From positions 1 through 12,348 of the forward strand of contig JACQOF010000048.1 of NCBI GenBank assembly GCA_016202645.1: a stretch of 12,348 nucleotides of DNA. The letters run 5' to 3'. A program made the translations under genes and the position numbers. Below the pieces are notes generated by a model, which saw nothing but the letters and a program-made list of their open reading frames with translations, had not been told where the DNA came from and made no database searches. This stretch comes from a bacterium. GTDB taxonomy: Bacteria; Lindowbacteria; 2-12-FULL-62-27. Of the stretch, positions 1-7,303 are shown one piece after another. The first letter of the stretch is position 1; every line of letters begins with the position of its first letter.

Positions 1-336
1 GGCGTCGACCTCTTTCAAAAGCTTCGCGAGCTTTTCGTACGTCGCCTTGTCGTTGAAATCCCCCGAGGTGTAATAGAGACCCTTGACGAACTCCGGAATC
101 CGGTCATGCGGGATTTTGTCGCCCGCAAACTCCTTCAGGCTGTCCGTCATGTACGTCCGAAACGTGGCGGTCTCCAGCGGACGGGTGGCGACGCCGACGA
201 CGGCGTAGTTCTCGGGAAGGAGACCCTGGTTCATCAGGTTGTAGAGCGCCGGGATCAGTTTACGTTTGCACAGATCCCCCGATGCGCCGAAAATGACGAC
301 CGTACAGGCGTCGCCCGGGCGGCCGCGGTCGGTCAT
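1..336 (-). CDS. zwf: Glucose-6-phosphate 1-dehydrogenase, N-terminal part (runs off the window)
   Basis: This is the first 112 codons of glucose-6-phosphate dehydrogenase, which oxidises glucose-6-phosphate to 6-phosphogluconolactone with NAD(P)+ as the entry step of the oxidative pentose phosphate pathway in the cytosol. The family's N-terminal dinucleotide-binding signature is clear: a beta strand leads into GASGDLCKRKL at residues 17-27, followed by IPALYNL. Further on, VVGVATRP and FVKGLYYTSGDF match the usual spacing of the Rossmann domain. The frame stays open to base 1, so the gene is cut by the window edge and the catalytic histidine region is not seen. The ATG at 334-336 is the only sensible start before the GASGDL motif, but no Shine-Dalgarno sequence precedes it. 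Instead a heptamer repeat array (342-375) fills the 46-nt gap to gnd. It is the last visible gene of the minus-strand sugar phosphate cluster. Confidence 0.93.
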   Translation of the reverse strand, partial: MTDRGRPGDACTVVIFGASGDLCKRKLIPALYNLMNQGLLPENYAVVGVATRPLETATFRTYMTDSLKEFAGDKIPHDRIPEFVKGLYYTSGDFNDKATYEKLAKLLKEVDA

Positions 337-341
337 GAAGG

Positions 342-375
342 GGTAACCGGTAACCGGTAATCGGTAACCGGTACC
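342..375. repeat. Direct heptamer array (GGTAAYC)n between gnd and zwf
   Basis: Four complete 7-nt units, GGTAACC, GGTAACC, GGTAATC and GGTAACC, are followed by a shortened GGTACC. The array starts six bases upstream of the zwf start codon and ends eight bases short of the gnd stop codon, so it makes up most of the gap. The same unit occurs at 1349-1414, there as an inverted pair of arrays. Confidence 0.9.
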
Positions 376-382
376 TTCGGCA

Positions 383-1324
383 TTATGCCTTCACCGGCGC
401 CTTGCGCGGGCCGATCGTCTGGCCGCTTGCGGATTTTACCGCGTGGCCGCCGAATTGCTGGCGAAGCGCCGCGACGACTTTGTCGGCGTACTCCTCGTTC
501 TCGCGGGAGCGAAAGCGCGTGAAGAGCGATAGCGCCAAAACCGGCGCGGGGACGTCCTCGTCGATCGCGGCCTGCAGGGTCCACCGGCCCTCGCCGGTGT
601 CCTCGACGTAGCCTTTGATGCCGGAGAGGTCGTTGTCCTGCTCGAAAGCGGACTCGAGAAGCTCGAGAAGCCAGGAGCGGACGACGGAACCGCGGTTCCA
701 GACGGCCGAGATTTCGTGGAGGTTGAGGTTGTAGCCGGACTTCTTGAGAATGGCGAATCCCTCGCCGTAGGCCTGCATCATGCCGTACTCGATGCCGTTG
801 TGGACCATCTTGACGAAATGCCCGGCGCCGTTTTTGCCGCAGAGGATGTAGCCGTTCTCGGGCGCAAGGGTCTTAAAGAGCGGCTCGAGGCGCTTGAAGA
901 TCTCCTTGTCGCCGCCCATCATCATGCAGTAGCCGACCTTGAGTCCCCAGATGCCGCCGCTGGTGCCGACGTCCATGTAGTGGATGCCCTTTTTCTTGAG
1001 GGTCTCCGCGCGGCGGGCGTCGTCGGTATATTTGGAGTTTCCGCCGTCGATGATGACGTCGTCCTTGTCGCAGAGCGCGGCGATCTCGTTGATCGTTTCC
1101 TCCGTCGGTTTGCCCGACGGGACCATCACCCAGATGGCGCGGGGCTTTTTGAGTTTCGCAACCATGTCCTTCAGGGAGCTTGCGCCCTCCACGCCTTTTT
1201 CCTTCGACAATTCTTTGACGGCGTCCGCGCTTCGGTCCGTCGCGACGATCTTGTGACCGCCCTGGACCAGCCGCTTGACCATGTTCCCGCCCATCCGCCC
1301 GAGTCCGACCATTCCCATTTGCAT
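383..1324 (-). CDS. gnd: 6-phosphogluconate dehydrogenase, decarboxylating (short type)
   Basis: This enzyme oxidatively decarboxylates 6-phosphogluconate to ribulose-5-phosphate plus CO2. At 313 aa it belongs to the short bacterial class (GndA/YqeC-like, usually about 300 aa) rather than the 470-aa E. coli type. The sequence shows an N-terminal dinucleotide fold GLGRMG at residues 7-12 and the substrate motif DGGNSKYTDDARR near 93-105. It also shows GTSGGIWGLKVGYCMMMGG at 120-138 and the catalytic block KMVHNGIEYGMMQAYGEG with lysine at about 172. Asp30 ends the second strand, which usually favours NAD+, but the following Arg is NADP-like, so cofactor preference is undecided. I chose the ATG at 1322-1324 over an in-frame TTG at 1328-1330. 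An AAAGGAG Shine-Dalgarno sequence lies 9 nt from the ATG but only 3 nt from the TTG. The gene lies between tal-pgi and zwf in one orientation. Confidence 0.95.
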   Translation of the reverse strand: MQMGMVGLGRMGGNMVKRLVQGGHKIVATDRSADAVKELSKEKGVEGASSLKDMVAKLKKPRAIWVMVPSGKPTEETINEIAALCDKDDVIIDGGNSKYTDDARRAETLKKKGIHYMDVGTSGGIWGLKVGYCMMMGGDKEIFKRLEPLFKTLAPENGYILCGKNGAGHFVKMVHNGIEYGMMQAYGEGFAILKKSGYNLNLHEISAVWNRGSVVRSWLLELLESAFEQDNDLSGIKGYVEDTGEGRWTLQAAIDEDVPAPVLALSLFTRFRSRENEEYADKVVAALRQQFGGHAVKSASGQTIGPRKAPVKA

Positions 1325-1333
1325 GTTCAATGA

Positions 1334-1340
1334 CTCCTTT
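1334..1340 (-). promoter_or_regulatory. Shine-Dalgarno sequence that decides the gnd start
   Basis: The minus strand reads AAAGGAG here, 9 nt before ATG (1322-1324) and 3 nt before the upstream in-frame TTG (1328-1330). The spacing favours the ATG. Confidence 0.75.
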
Positions 1341-1348
1341 CAAAGTTC

Positions 1349-1414
1349 GGTAACCGGTAATCGGCAACCGGTAACCGGTTGAAACCGATTACTGATTACC
1401 GATTACCGGTTACC
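1349..1414. repeat. Heptamer palindrome: inverted pair of four-unit arrays between tal-pgi and gnd
   Basis: The left arm (1349-1376) is four units of GGYAAYC. The right arm (1387-1414) is four units of the complement, RRTTACY. A 10-nt centre, itself self-complementary at its ends (GGTT...AACC), separates them. A ragged tail of the same unit runs to 1430, against the tal-pgi stop codon. The arms agree at 24 of 28 positions. Read as minus-strand RNA, the sense of the operon, three of the four differences become G-U wobbles, leaving one true mismatch. A long hairpin in the tal-pgi/gnd transcript is therefore likely. It has no terminal U-run, so I do not call it an intrinsic terminator. Confidence 0.85.
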
Positions 1415-1430
1415 GATTCGTTACCGATTC

Positions 1431-4322
1431 CTATCGCGTGACTGCCGCCACCGCCTTGCGGAGTCGTTCCAATCCTTTTTCCACGTTCTTGCCCAGATGT
1501 ACGCGCAGGAGGCGGCGGCCGCGTTTGGCGAGGCACTGAAAATCCCCGAGGGCCTGCGCCTCCTTCAAAATGCCGAATGTGAATTTCTCGCCGGGGATCG
1601 AAAGGTCCGAGGCGTCGTCGCAGGTGATCTGCGTGAAAAACCCGCTGTCCGGGCCGCCCTTGTGGAGCTGGCCGGTGGAATGGAGAAAGCGGGGGCCGAA
1701 TCCCACGGTCGTCGCGACTTTTTTCGTGTCCCGAACCGTCGAGCGGATCGCCTGGACGGCCTTGACGTTCGCGGCGCTCATTTCGATGTAGGCATTGAAC
1801 GCGGCGTAGTCGCCGGCCTTGAGGCGGGAAAAATGCGCCTGGAGGACCGATTCGAGCGATCCCTTCGGGAACTGGCTCCGCGCGGTTTTGTCCTTCAGCG
1901 CGGCGGCGTTTTTCTTGTCGGCGTAGAGCGCGATTCCCTCGGCCTCGAGGATGGGCTTGTCCGCCGGCAGGGATCCCTTCTTTTTGTACTCGTCCAAAAG
2001 CGCCTTCGTGTTGTCCTTGCTCTCCTGGACGTTCGGCTGATCAAACGCGTTGATACCGAGGATCGCGCCCGCGGTGGCGGTGGCGATTTCCCAGCGGAAG
2101 AATTCCTCGCCGAGGTCGGTGATCGCGTCGATCACGCAGCGGACCACGGGGTGGCCCGCTTTTTCGAGAGCGTCGACCAGCTTGTCCTGCTTCGCGTCGG
2201 CCGATTTCGTCACGCGGACGTACGCGAAGACCCGGTCGTTGCCGTATTTGTCGGGCGAGGCCAGAGGCTCGTCCGCCACCGGAATGAGGCCCGTGCCTTC
2301 CTTGCCGGTGCTTTCGGCGATGAGCTGTTCAAGCCAGGCGCCGAGATCGCCGATGGCGGGCGACGCGATGATCGTGACCTTGTCACGGCCTTTTTTGGCC
2401 AGTTCGCCGAGGATCGTGCCGAGGACCACGCCGGGGTTGTCTTCCGGCGGGACGCAGGATGCACAGCTGTGGACCATCCGCTCGGCTTCCGTCAGAAAGG
2501 CGCGGGTGTCGACGCCCATGGCGGCGGCGGGGACGAGGCCGAATTTGGAAAGCGCCGAGTAGCGGCCGCCAATTTCGGGGACGCCGGAGAAGATGTGCCA
2601 GAAACCCATTTTCTGGGCCTCTTTTTCAAGCGCCGAACCGGGATCGGTGATCGCGATGAAATTCTCGGCGGCTTTGGCGCCTTTCACGGCGCGCATCTTG
2701 TCGAAGAAATACTGGTAGAAAACATTCGGCTCGATGGTCGAGCCGGATTTGGATGAGACGATGCAGAGAGTTTTGGCGAGGTCCACCTTTTTCTCGAACG
2801 CGGCGATCTGTGAGGGAACGGTGCTGTCGAGAACGTGAAGCTCCGGAAACCCCTTGATGACGCCGAAGGTAAGCCGCATGACTTCGGGGCAGAGACTTGA
2901 GCCGCCCATGCCCAGAAGCAGGGCGTGCTTGAAGCCGCGCTTTTTGACTTCGACGGCGAAATCCGTCAGGCGGGAGGCCCGCTCGAATTCCTGGTCGACG
3001 ACGTTGAGCCATCCCAGCGCGCCGCGGATGACGGGATGGTGCTCCTTCTTCTTCGTCCAGAGCGTCGGGTCCTTCTCCCAGAGCCGGCGGACGAAACCGG
3101 ACTTGCGCATGCTGTCGAGGGCGGCTTTCACAGCGTCGGCTTCCTTGCCGATATTGAAGGTCTGTCGGTTGATGGTGTCGCCCATGATCGCTTCGCGCTT
3201 TTTTTCGATCGCGCTCATAAGCTCGTCGAAGGAATCCGAGAAGGCCTTGACGCCCTCGTCGAGGAGCTGCGCGGTCGCGTTGGACAGGTCGATACCGTGT
3301 TCCGCGAGGGTCTTGAGGTCGCGCTCGGCGGCGGCCATTTCCTTCTCCAGAGACGCGGAGACTTTGCCGTGGTCCCGGAAGGCGTTAAAGGTCGCGGCGG
3401 GGATGGTGTTGACGGTGTCCTGGCCGATGAGGTCCTCGACGTAGAAGACGTCGCGGTACTTGGGGTTCTTGGTGCTCGTCGACGCCCAGAGCAGGCGCTG
3501 GACTTTCGCGCCGGCGGCGGCGAGTTTTTTCCAGCGGGGTCCGGCGATGATCTGCTTGTAGAGTTTGTAGGCCATCTTGGCGTTGGCGACGGCGGTTTTG
3601 CCGCAGAGCGCCGAGAGTTTTTTGCGGTCGGCGTCGGATTTGAGAAGCGGGAGTTGAAGGGCGATGCGCTTGTCGATTTCGGAGTCGATGCGGCTGACGA
3701 AGAAACTCGCCACGGACCCGATGCCCCGGATGTCCTGGCCGGCGGCCAGGCGTTTTTCAAGGCCGGAGAGATAAGCCAGCGCGACTTTTTCGTACATCTC
3801 GACCGCAAAGAGGAGCGTGACGTTGATGTTGAATCCCTCGGAGATGAGCTGTTCGAAAGCGGGAATGCCGGCGGGCGTCGCCGGGACCTTGATCATGACG
3901 TTGTCCCGGGAAACGGCCTTGCGGAGGCGGCGGGCCTCCTTCAATGTTCCCTCGGTGTCGTTGGCCAGGTAGGGCGAAACTTCCAGGCTCACGTATCCGT
4001 CCCGGCCGCCGGTTTTGTCGTAGACGGGGCGCATGAGGTCGGTCGCCATTTGAATGTCTTTGACCGCGAGGGTTTCGTAGATCTGGTCGACGCCGGTTTC
4101 TTTTTTGACGAGCGCGGTGATTTCAGTGTCGTAGTCGGTACTGCCGGCGATTGCATTTTTGAAAATGGAGGGATTTGAAGTAATGCCAAGCAAGCCATCC
4201 TGATCGATCATCTGTTGAAGTTCCCCGGAGGCGATCAAGCCCCGGCGGATGTTGTCGTACCAGGGGCTCTGACCGTGCTCCTGGATCCCGACAAGCGGAT
4301 TCACCTGCGTTTGCGTGGACAT
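1431..4322 (-). CDS. tal-pgi: Bifunctional transaldolase / glucose-6-phosphate isomerase
   Basis: A single 963-aa protein joins two enzymes of sugar phosphate metabolism. Residues of about 5-370 are transaldolase, which moves a dihydroxyacetone unit between sedoheptulose-7-phosphate and glyceraldehyde-3-phosphate. TSNPSIF (near 48) and DNVMIKVPATPAG are visible, the latter carrying the Schiff-base lysine at about 145, then NINVTLLF and LWASTSTKNP. Residues of about 400-960 are phosphoglucose isomerase: GMGGSS near 470, SSKSGSTIEPN near 521, SGVPEIGGRYS near 580 and NAFDQPNVQESK near 760. Both halves keep their signature residues, so both should be active. Such Tal-Pgi fusions are known in several bacterial groups. 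Two starts are possible: ATG at 4320-4322 (GGGG 8 nt upstream) and GTG at 4329-4331 (GGAG 5 nt upstream), giving 963 or 966 aa. I prefer the ATG only slightly. The fusion couples the non-oxidative branch directly back to glucose-6-phosphate, the zwf substrate. Confidence 0.96.
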   Translation of the reverse strand: MSTQTQVNPLVGIQEHGQSPWYDNIRRGLIASGELQQMIDQDGLLGITSNPSIFKNAIAGSTDYDTEITALVKKETGVDQIYETLAVKDIQMATDLMRPVYDKTGGRDGYVSLEVSPYLANDTEGTLKEARRLRKAVSRDNVMIKVPATPAGIPAFEQLISEGFNINVTLLFAVEMYEKVALAYLSGLEKRLAAGQDIRGIGSVASFFVSRIDSEIDKRIALQLPLLKSDADRKKLSALCGKTAVANAKMAYKLYKQIIAGPRWKKLAAAGAKVQRLLWASTSTKNPKYRDVFYVEDLIGQDTVNTIPAATFNAFRDHGKVSASLEKEMAAAERDLKTLAEHGIDLSNATAQLLDEGVKAFSDSFDELMSAIEKKREAIMGDTINRQTFNIGKEADAVKAALDSMRKSGFVRRLWEKDPTLWTKKKEHHPVIRGALGWLNVVDQEFERASRLTDFAVEVKKRGFKHALLLGMGGSSLCPEVMRLTFGVIKGFPELHVLDSTVPSQIAAFEKKVDLAKTLCIVSSKSGSTIEPNVFYQYFFDKMRAVKGAKAAENFIAITDPGSALEKEAQKMGFWHIFSGVPEIGGRYSALSKFGLVPAAAMGVDTRAFLTEAERMVHSCASCVPPEDNPGVVLGTILGELAKKGRDKVTIIASPAIGDLGAWLEQLIAESTGKEGTGLIPVADEPLASPDKYGNDRVFAYVRVTKSADAKQDKLVDALEKAGHPVVRCVIDAITDLGEEFFRWEIATATAGAILGINAFDQPNVQESKDNTKALLDEYKKKGSLPADKPILEAEGIALYADKKNAAALKDKTARSQFPKGSLESVLQAHFSRLKAGDYAAFNAYIEMSAANVKAVQAIRSTVRDTKKVATTVGFGPRFLHSTGQLHKGGPDSGFFTQITCDDASDLSIPGEKFTFGILKEAQALGDFQCLAKRGRRLLRVHLGKNVEKGLERLRKAVAAVTR

Positions 4323-4408
4323 CTCAACCACCCCTTCTCCCTCTGGTCTCCCCCTCAGAAGAACGACACGGATGATGCCATACCGGAATTTAAAAATCCA
4401 CTTAAATT

Positions 4409-4456
4409 ATTTGGCAGGTGTAATGCCTCGGTTATGGGCGGATTTGACTGCCAAAT
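4409..4456. repeat. Perfect 9-bp inverted repeat upstream of tal-pgi
   Basis: ATTTGGCAG (4409-4417) and CTGCCAAAT (4448-4456) are exact reverse complements separated by 30 nt. They lie in the unusually AT-rich gap between tkt and tal-pgi and abut the REP-like element at 4458. They could form a leader stem or a protein site, or be relics of the element's insertion. I cannot decide between these. Confidence 0.5.
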
Positions 4457-4457
4457 G

Positions 4458-4531
4458 CCGTCATCCCCGCGAAAGCGGGGATCCAGATTCACTCAGAATG
4501 AGCTGGATTCCCGCTTTCGCGGGAATGACGG
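4458..4531. repeat. REP/dRS3-like palindromic repeat, copy 1
   Basis: This is a 74-nt palindrome in the gap between tkt and tal-pgi. The outer arms begin CCGTCAT and end ATGACGG. Each arm holds its own small hairpin (CCCCGC-GAAA-GCGGGG and CCCGC-TTTC-GCGGG) followed by or preceded by ATCCAG/CTGGAT. The core matches the palindrome family widespread in many bacterial genomes whose reading frames give strings such as WIPAFAGM, related in form to Neisseria dRS3. A second copy lies at 7198-7268. As RNA it would fold on either strand and could affect the tkt/tal-pgi mRNA. Confidence 0.88.
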
Positions 4532-4560
4532 ACTTCAGACAACCCCGTTTGACCGACCCC

Positions 4561-6591
4561 TTACTTGGCGCCCTTTAGCATCACCCGATTGACCTCTTCA
4601 GCGATGTGGGCCGGCGTGAATCCGTATTTCTCAAAAAGGGTCTCGGCCGGCGCCGAGGCGCCATAACGGTCGATCGTGACGAGACCGCCCCGAAGGCCCA
4701 CATACCGGTGCCAGCCCTGCGATACTCCCGCTTCGACCGCCACCCGGGCGGTGATGTCGGGAGGGAGGACTTCGCTTCGGTAGGATTCAGGCTGGGATTC
4801 GAAAAGTTCCCAGCTGGGCATGCTCACCACCCGCGCGCGGCGGCCCTCGGCCGCCAGAACTTCGGCGGCTTGCAAGGTCACGGAAACTTCCGAACCCGTT
4901 GCCATCAGGATCACGTCCGGCGCGGCGCCGGAGGAACCGCCGAGGTCCGTGAGCACATAAGCGCCTTTGAGCAGGCCCGCCGCGGGCGCGAGGACCGTTC
5001 GGTCGAGCACCGGAAGTTTTTGCCGCGTGAGACAGATGGCCGTCGGACCGGTCCGGCGGGACAGCGCAACACGCCAGGCCCATACAGTTTCATTCGCGTC
5101 CGCGGGACGGATCACCACCAGGTTCGGCACGGCCCGCATTGCGGCCAGATGCTCGATGGGCTGGTGGGTCGGGCCGTCCTCGCCGAGGCCGATGGAATCG
5201 TGCGAGTAAATGAAAATGACGCGCAGGCGGGAAAGAGCCGCCAGCCGGACGGACGGGCGCATGTAGTCGTAGAATTGGAGGAAGGTCGATGTGAAGGGAA
5301 TGATGCCGCCGTGAAGAGCCATGCCGTTGGAGATCGCGCCCATGGCGTGCTCGCGCACGCCGTAGTGCAGGTTGGCGCCGCCGAAGGACCGGTGGCCGAT
5401 GTCGCCATGATTTTTGAGAACGGTCCGGACGGACGGGCCGAGGTCCGCGGAACCGCCGATGAGGTGGCCTTGAAGGGGGACGGCGACGGCGTTCATCGTT
5501 TTTCCGGACGCGTCGCGGGTGGCCACGCCGCCCCGATCCGCGGAGAAAACAGGCCAGGCCGAATCGCAGTCGGCGGGAAGGTCCCCCCGCATCATGCGCC
5601 GGAATCGCGCGGCCAATTCGGGGTGGGCTTTTTCATAGGCCGCGAACATCTCCCGCCACGACGCCTCGATGCGCGGGCCGCGGGCGGCGGCATGGCGGAA
5701 ATAGTCGAGGGATTCTTGCGGGACGGAAAACGGCGCGCGGTCCGAGACGCCGTAGCGGCGGCGGGTTTCCGCGTAATGCCCGGCGCTCATCGGCTCGCCG
5801 TGGACTTTTTCCGTGTCCTGCAGGGGACTGTTCAGGCCGATGTGGGTTTTGGCGATGATGAGGGATGGGCGCCGGGTTTCCGAGCGCGCCGATTCGATCG
5901 CCCGCGCGAGTTCCTCGACGCGGTTGCCGTCCGCGACTTCCTCGACGTGCCAGCCATAGGCGGCGTAGCGCTGGGCGACGTTTTCGGTGAAGGCCATTTG
6001 GGTGTTGCCTTCGATGGTGATCCTGTTGTCGTCATAAACGAAAATCAGTTTTCCAAGACCCAAGTGACCCGCGAGGGATGAGGCTTCGGATGTGATGCCC
6101 TCCATGAGATCACCGTCACTGCAGATGCCGTAGGTGTAATGATCAACGATGGAAAATCCCGGACGGTTGAACTGCTCCGCAAGATGCGCCTCCGCGAGCG
6201 CCATGCCCACGGCGTTCGACAGGCCCTGGCCCAGGGGGCCTGTCGTTGCCTCGACGCCCGGAGTTTCGCCGTATTCGGGATGGCCCGGAGTTCGACTGCC
6301 CCATTGGCGGAACCTCCGCAATTCCTCCATAGGAAGATCGTATCCGTACAGGTGGAGAAGACTGTATTGGAGGGCGCAGCCATGGCCGGCCGAGAGGACG
6401 AAGCGGTCCCGGTTGTCCCAGAGAGGATTTCGGGGATTGAATTTCAGGAAACGGTCCCAGATGGCGTAAGCGATGGCCGCGGCGCCCAACGGAAGACCCG
6501 GATGGCCGGAGTTGGCCTTCTGGACCTGATCCAATGAGAGCATGCGGATCGCCGTCAGATTCAACTCGTCGATGCGCGCCTGATCACCCAT
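4561..6591 (-). CDS. tkt: Transketolase
   Basis: Transketolase is a thiamine-diphosphate enzyme that moves two-carbon ketol units between pentose and other sugar phosphates, linking the pentose phosphate pathway to glycolysis. The 676-aa length is normal for full-length bacterial enzymes. Visible landmarks are the phosphate/TPP histidines in SGHPGLPLG (about 28-36) and SAGHGCA (68-74), TPGHPE (101-106) and [19 protein letters not shown] (116-134). The TPP/metal motif is SDGDLMEG ending in YDDN (158-189). The C-terminal half has [24 protein letters not shown] with the catalytic glutamate, and [11 protein letters not shown]. The ATG at 6589-6591 is preceded by AAAGG 8 nt upstream. It is the first gene of the minus-strand cluster, 238 nt ahead of tal-pgi, and its upstream region is shared with the divergent gene at 6651. 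Confidence 0.97.
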   Translation of the reverse strand: MGDQARIDELNLTAIRMLSLDQVQKANSGHPGLPLGAAAIAYAIWDRFLKFNPRNPLWDNRDRFVLSAGHGCALQYSLLHLYGYDLPMEELRRFRQWGSRTPGHPEYGETPGVEATTGPLGQGLSNAVGMALAEAHLAEQFNRPGFSIVDHYTYGICSDGDLMEGITSEASSLAGHLGLGKLIFVYDDNRITIEGNTQMAFTENVAQRYAAYGWHVEEVADGNRVEELARAIESARSETRRPSLIIAKTHIGLNSPLQDTEKVHGEPMSAGHYAETRRRYGVSDRAPFSVPQESLDYFRHAAARGPRIEASWREMFAAYEKAHPELAARFRRMMRGDLPADCDSAWPVFSADRGGVATRDASGKTMNAVAVPLQGHLIGGSADLGPSVRTVLKNHGDIGHRSFGGANLHYGVREHAMGAISNGMALHGGIIPFTSTFLQFYDYMRPSVRLAALSRLRVIFIYSHDSIGLGEDGPTHQPIEHLAAMRAVPNLVVIRPADANETVWAWRVALSRRTGPTAICLTRQKLPVLDRTVLAPAAGLLKGAYVLTDLGGSSGAAPDVILMATGSEVSVTLQAAEVLAAEGRRARVVSMPSWELFESQPESYRSEVLPPDITARVAVEAGVSQGWHRYVGLRGGLVTIDRYGASAPAETLFEKYGFTPAHIAEEVNRVMLKGAK

Positions 6592-6615
6592 GAAGGCGGC
6601 CTTTCGTACTACAAT

Positions 6616-6644
6616 TTGACTATTTTGTCCACACGATCTATGCT
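6616..6644 (+). promoter_or_regulatory. Predicted sigma-70-type promoter for the 6651 gene (leaderless?)
   Basis: TTGACT (6616-6621), an exact 17-nt spacer and TATGCT (6639-6644) form a -35/-10 pair on the plus strand. Transcription would be expected to start about 7 nt downstream, near 6650-6652, which is at the ATG of the downstream gene (6651). No Shine-Dalgarno sequence lies between them. It sits in the 59-bp gap between the divergent tkt and 6651 genes. Confidence 0.5.
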
Positions 6645-6650
6645 TTTTGC

Positions 6651-7181
6651 ATGGACTTGCCGGACATGTGGCAGCAGGCCGTCCGGACCACGCGGATCCG
6701 GCGAAAACGAATCGCCAGTCTCGAGACGTTTGATGAAACCCATCTTCCCTACATTCTCGTCTGCCGGCATCCGAAACTCGAAGCCCAGGCGAACGTCCGA
6801 CAGGGAAGGGTGGACGTCGCGCGGCCCAAATTGTTTCTGCCCGAAAATTCGCCGCAGTTTGAAGGTTTTGATTTTGAGCAGATGGCCGCGAACGAGAATT
6901 CCATCCAGACTCTCATGTTCGTGCGGGGCGTGAAACTGCCCAGCTTCAAGTTCAAAAATCTGCAGAACTGCCAGCTCTACGACGGGACGGTCGACGAGGC
7001 CGTCCGGCAATACGGCCAGGACCTGGCCCGGACGGAGGATGTGCTGACGGGACTCATCACCGCCGAGGAGGACGTCTGGCCGCTGTCCCTGCTGTTTTAT
7101 GTTTCGCTGTTGGTCGCGAAGAATCTGCCGAAGGACATCGAGCGCCTGATCGAGGAATTCCGCGGCAAATCCCCGCTTTGA
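6651..7181 (+). CDS. Conserved-looking hypothetical protein, 176 aa
   Basis: I cannot assign a function. The protein is soluble-looking, with no signal peptide and no convincing membrane helix. One short hydrophobic stretch near the C terminus ([14 protein letters not shown]) is probably buried in a helix. It begins [11 protein letters not shown] and has a basic patch RIRRKR near residue 15. A central part with [16 protein letters not shown] and [11 protein letters not shown] looks beta-rich, and the end looks helical and acidic. Patterned residues, normal codon use and a good promoter favour it over the opposite-strand open frame at 6609-7010, which would overlap that promoter. From memory, similar DLP...[14 protein letters not shown] proteins occur in other uncultured bacteria, but I cannot verify this. 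The gene points away from tkt, and a REP-like repeat separates it from the membrane protein gene at 7304. Confidence 0.75.
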   Translation: MDLPDMWQQAVRTTRIRRKRIASLETFDETHLPYILVCRHPKLEAQANVRQGRVDVARPKLFLPENSPQFEGFDFEQMAANENSIQTLMFVRGVKLPSFKFKNLQNCQLYDGTVDEAVRQYGQDLARTEDVLTGLITAEEDVWPLSLLFYVSLLVAKNLPKDIERLIEEFRGKSPL

Positions 7182-7197
7182 ACGGTCTCAACTATTC

Positions 7198-7268
7198 GTC
7201 ATGCCCGCGGAGGCGGGCATCCAGATCGATCGCAAAGCAGACTGGATTCCCGCTTTCGCGGGAATGAC
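7198..7268. repeat. REP/dRS3-like palindromic repeat, copy 2
   Basis: This 71-nt palindrome is bounded by GTCAT and ATGAC. Its right arm is identical over CTGGATTCCCGCTTTCGCGG to that of copy 1 (4458-4531). The left arm has the same pattern with GCCCGC-GGAG-GCGGGC as its small hairpin, and a compensated change keeps the stem paired. The central loop differs from copy 1. It fills most of the gap between the 6651 gene and the 7304 gene and ends 35 nt before the latter's ATG. Confidence 0.88.
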
Positions 7269-7303
7269 ATATCCGTGGCGGGCATGAGATCGAGGGATGA
7301 ATC

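Noticed and set aside
1349-1430. Possible CRISPR array because of regularly repeated units
   Set aside because: Units are 7 nt with no unique spacers and are arranged as an inverted pair. This is a simple-repeat palindrome.
1497-4178. Long plus-strand open frames (419 and 417 codons) opposite tal-pgi
   Set aside because: They mirror the codon structure of a high-GC gene. Their products are low-complexity mixes rich in Arg, Gly, Val and Asp with no recognisable motifs, while the minus strand shows unmistakable transaldolase and isomerase signatures.
4606-6081. Plus-strand open frame of 491 codons opposite tkt
   Set aside because: Antisense shadow of transketolase, with no motif, no Shine-Dalgarno sequence and biased composition.
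6603-6631. Minus-strand promoter for tkt (TGGACA, 17 nt, TACGAA)
   Set aside because: The -10 matches only about half the consensus and would place the start about 4 nt from the ATG. Too weak to list as a feature.
6609-7010. Minus-strand open frame of 133 codons opposite the 6651 gene
   Set aside because: It would run into the short divergent region and over the good plus-strand promoter. The plus-strand product has better protein-like patterning. Not fully excluded.
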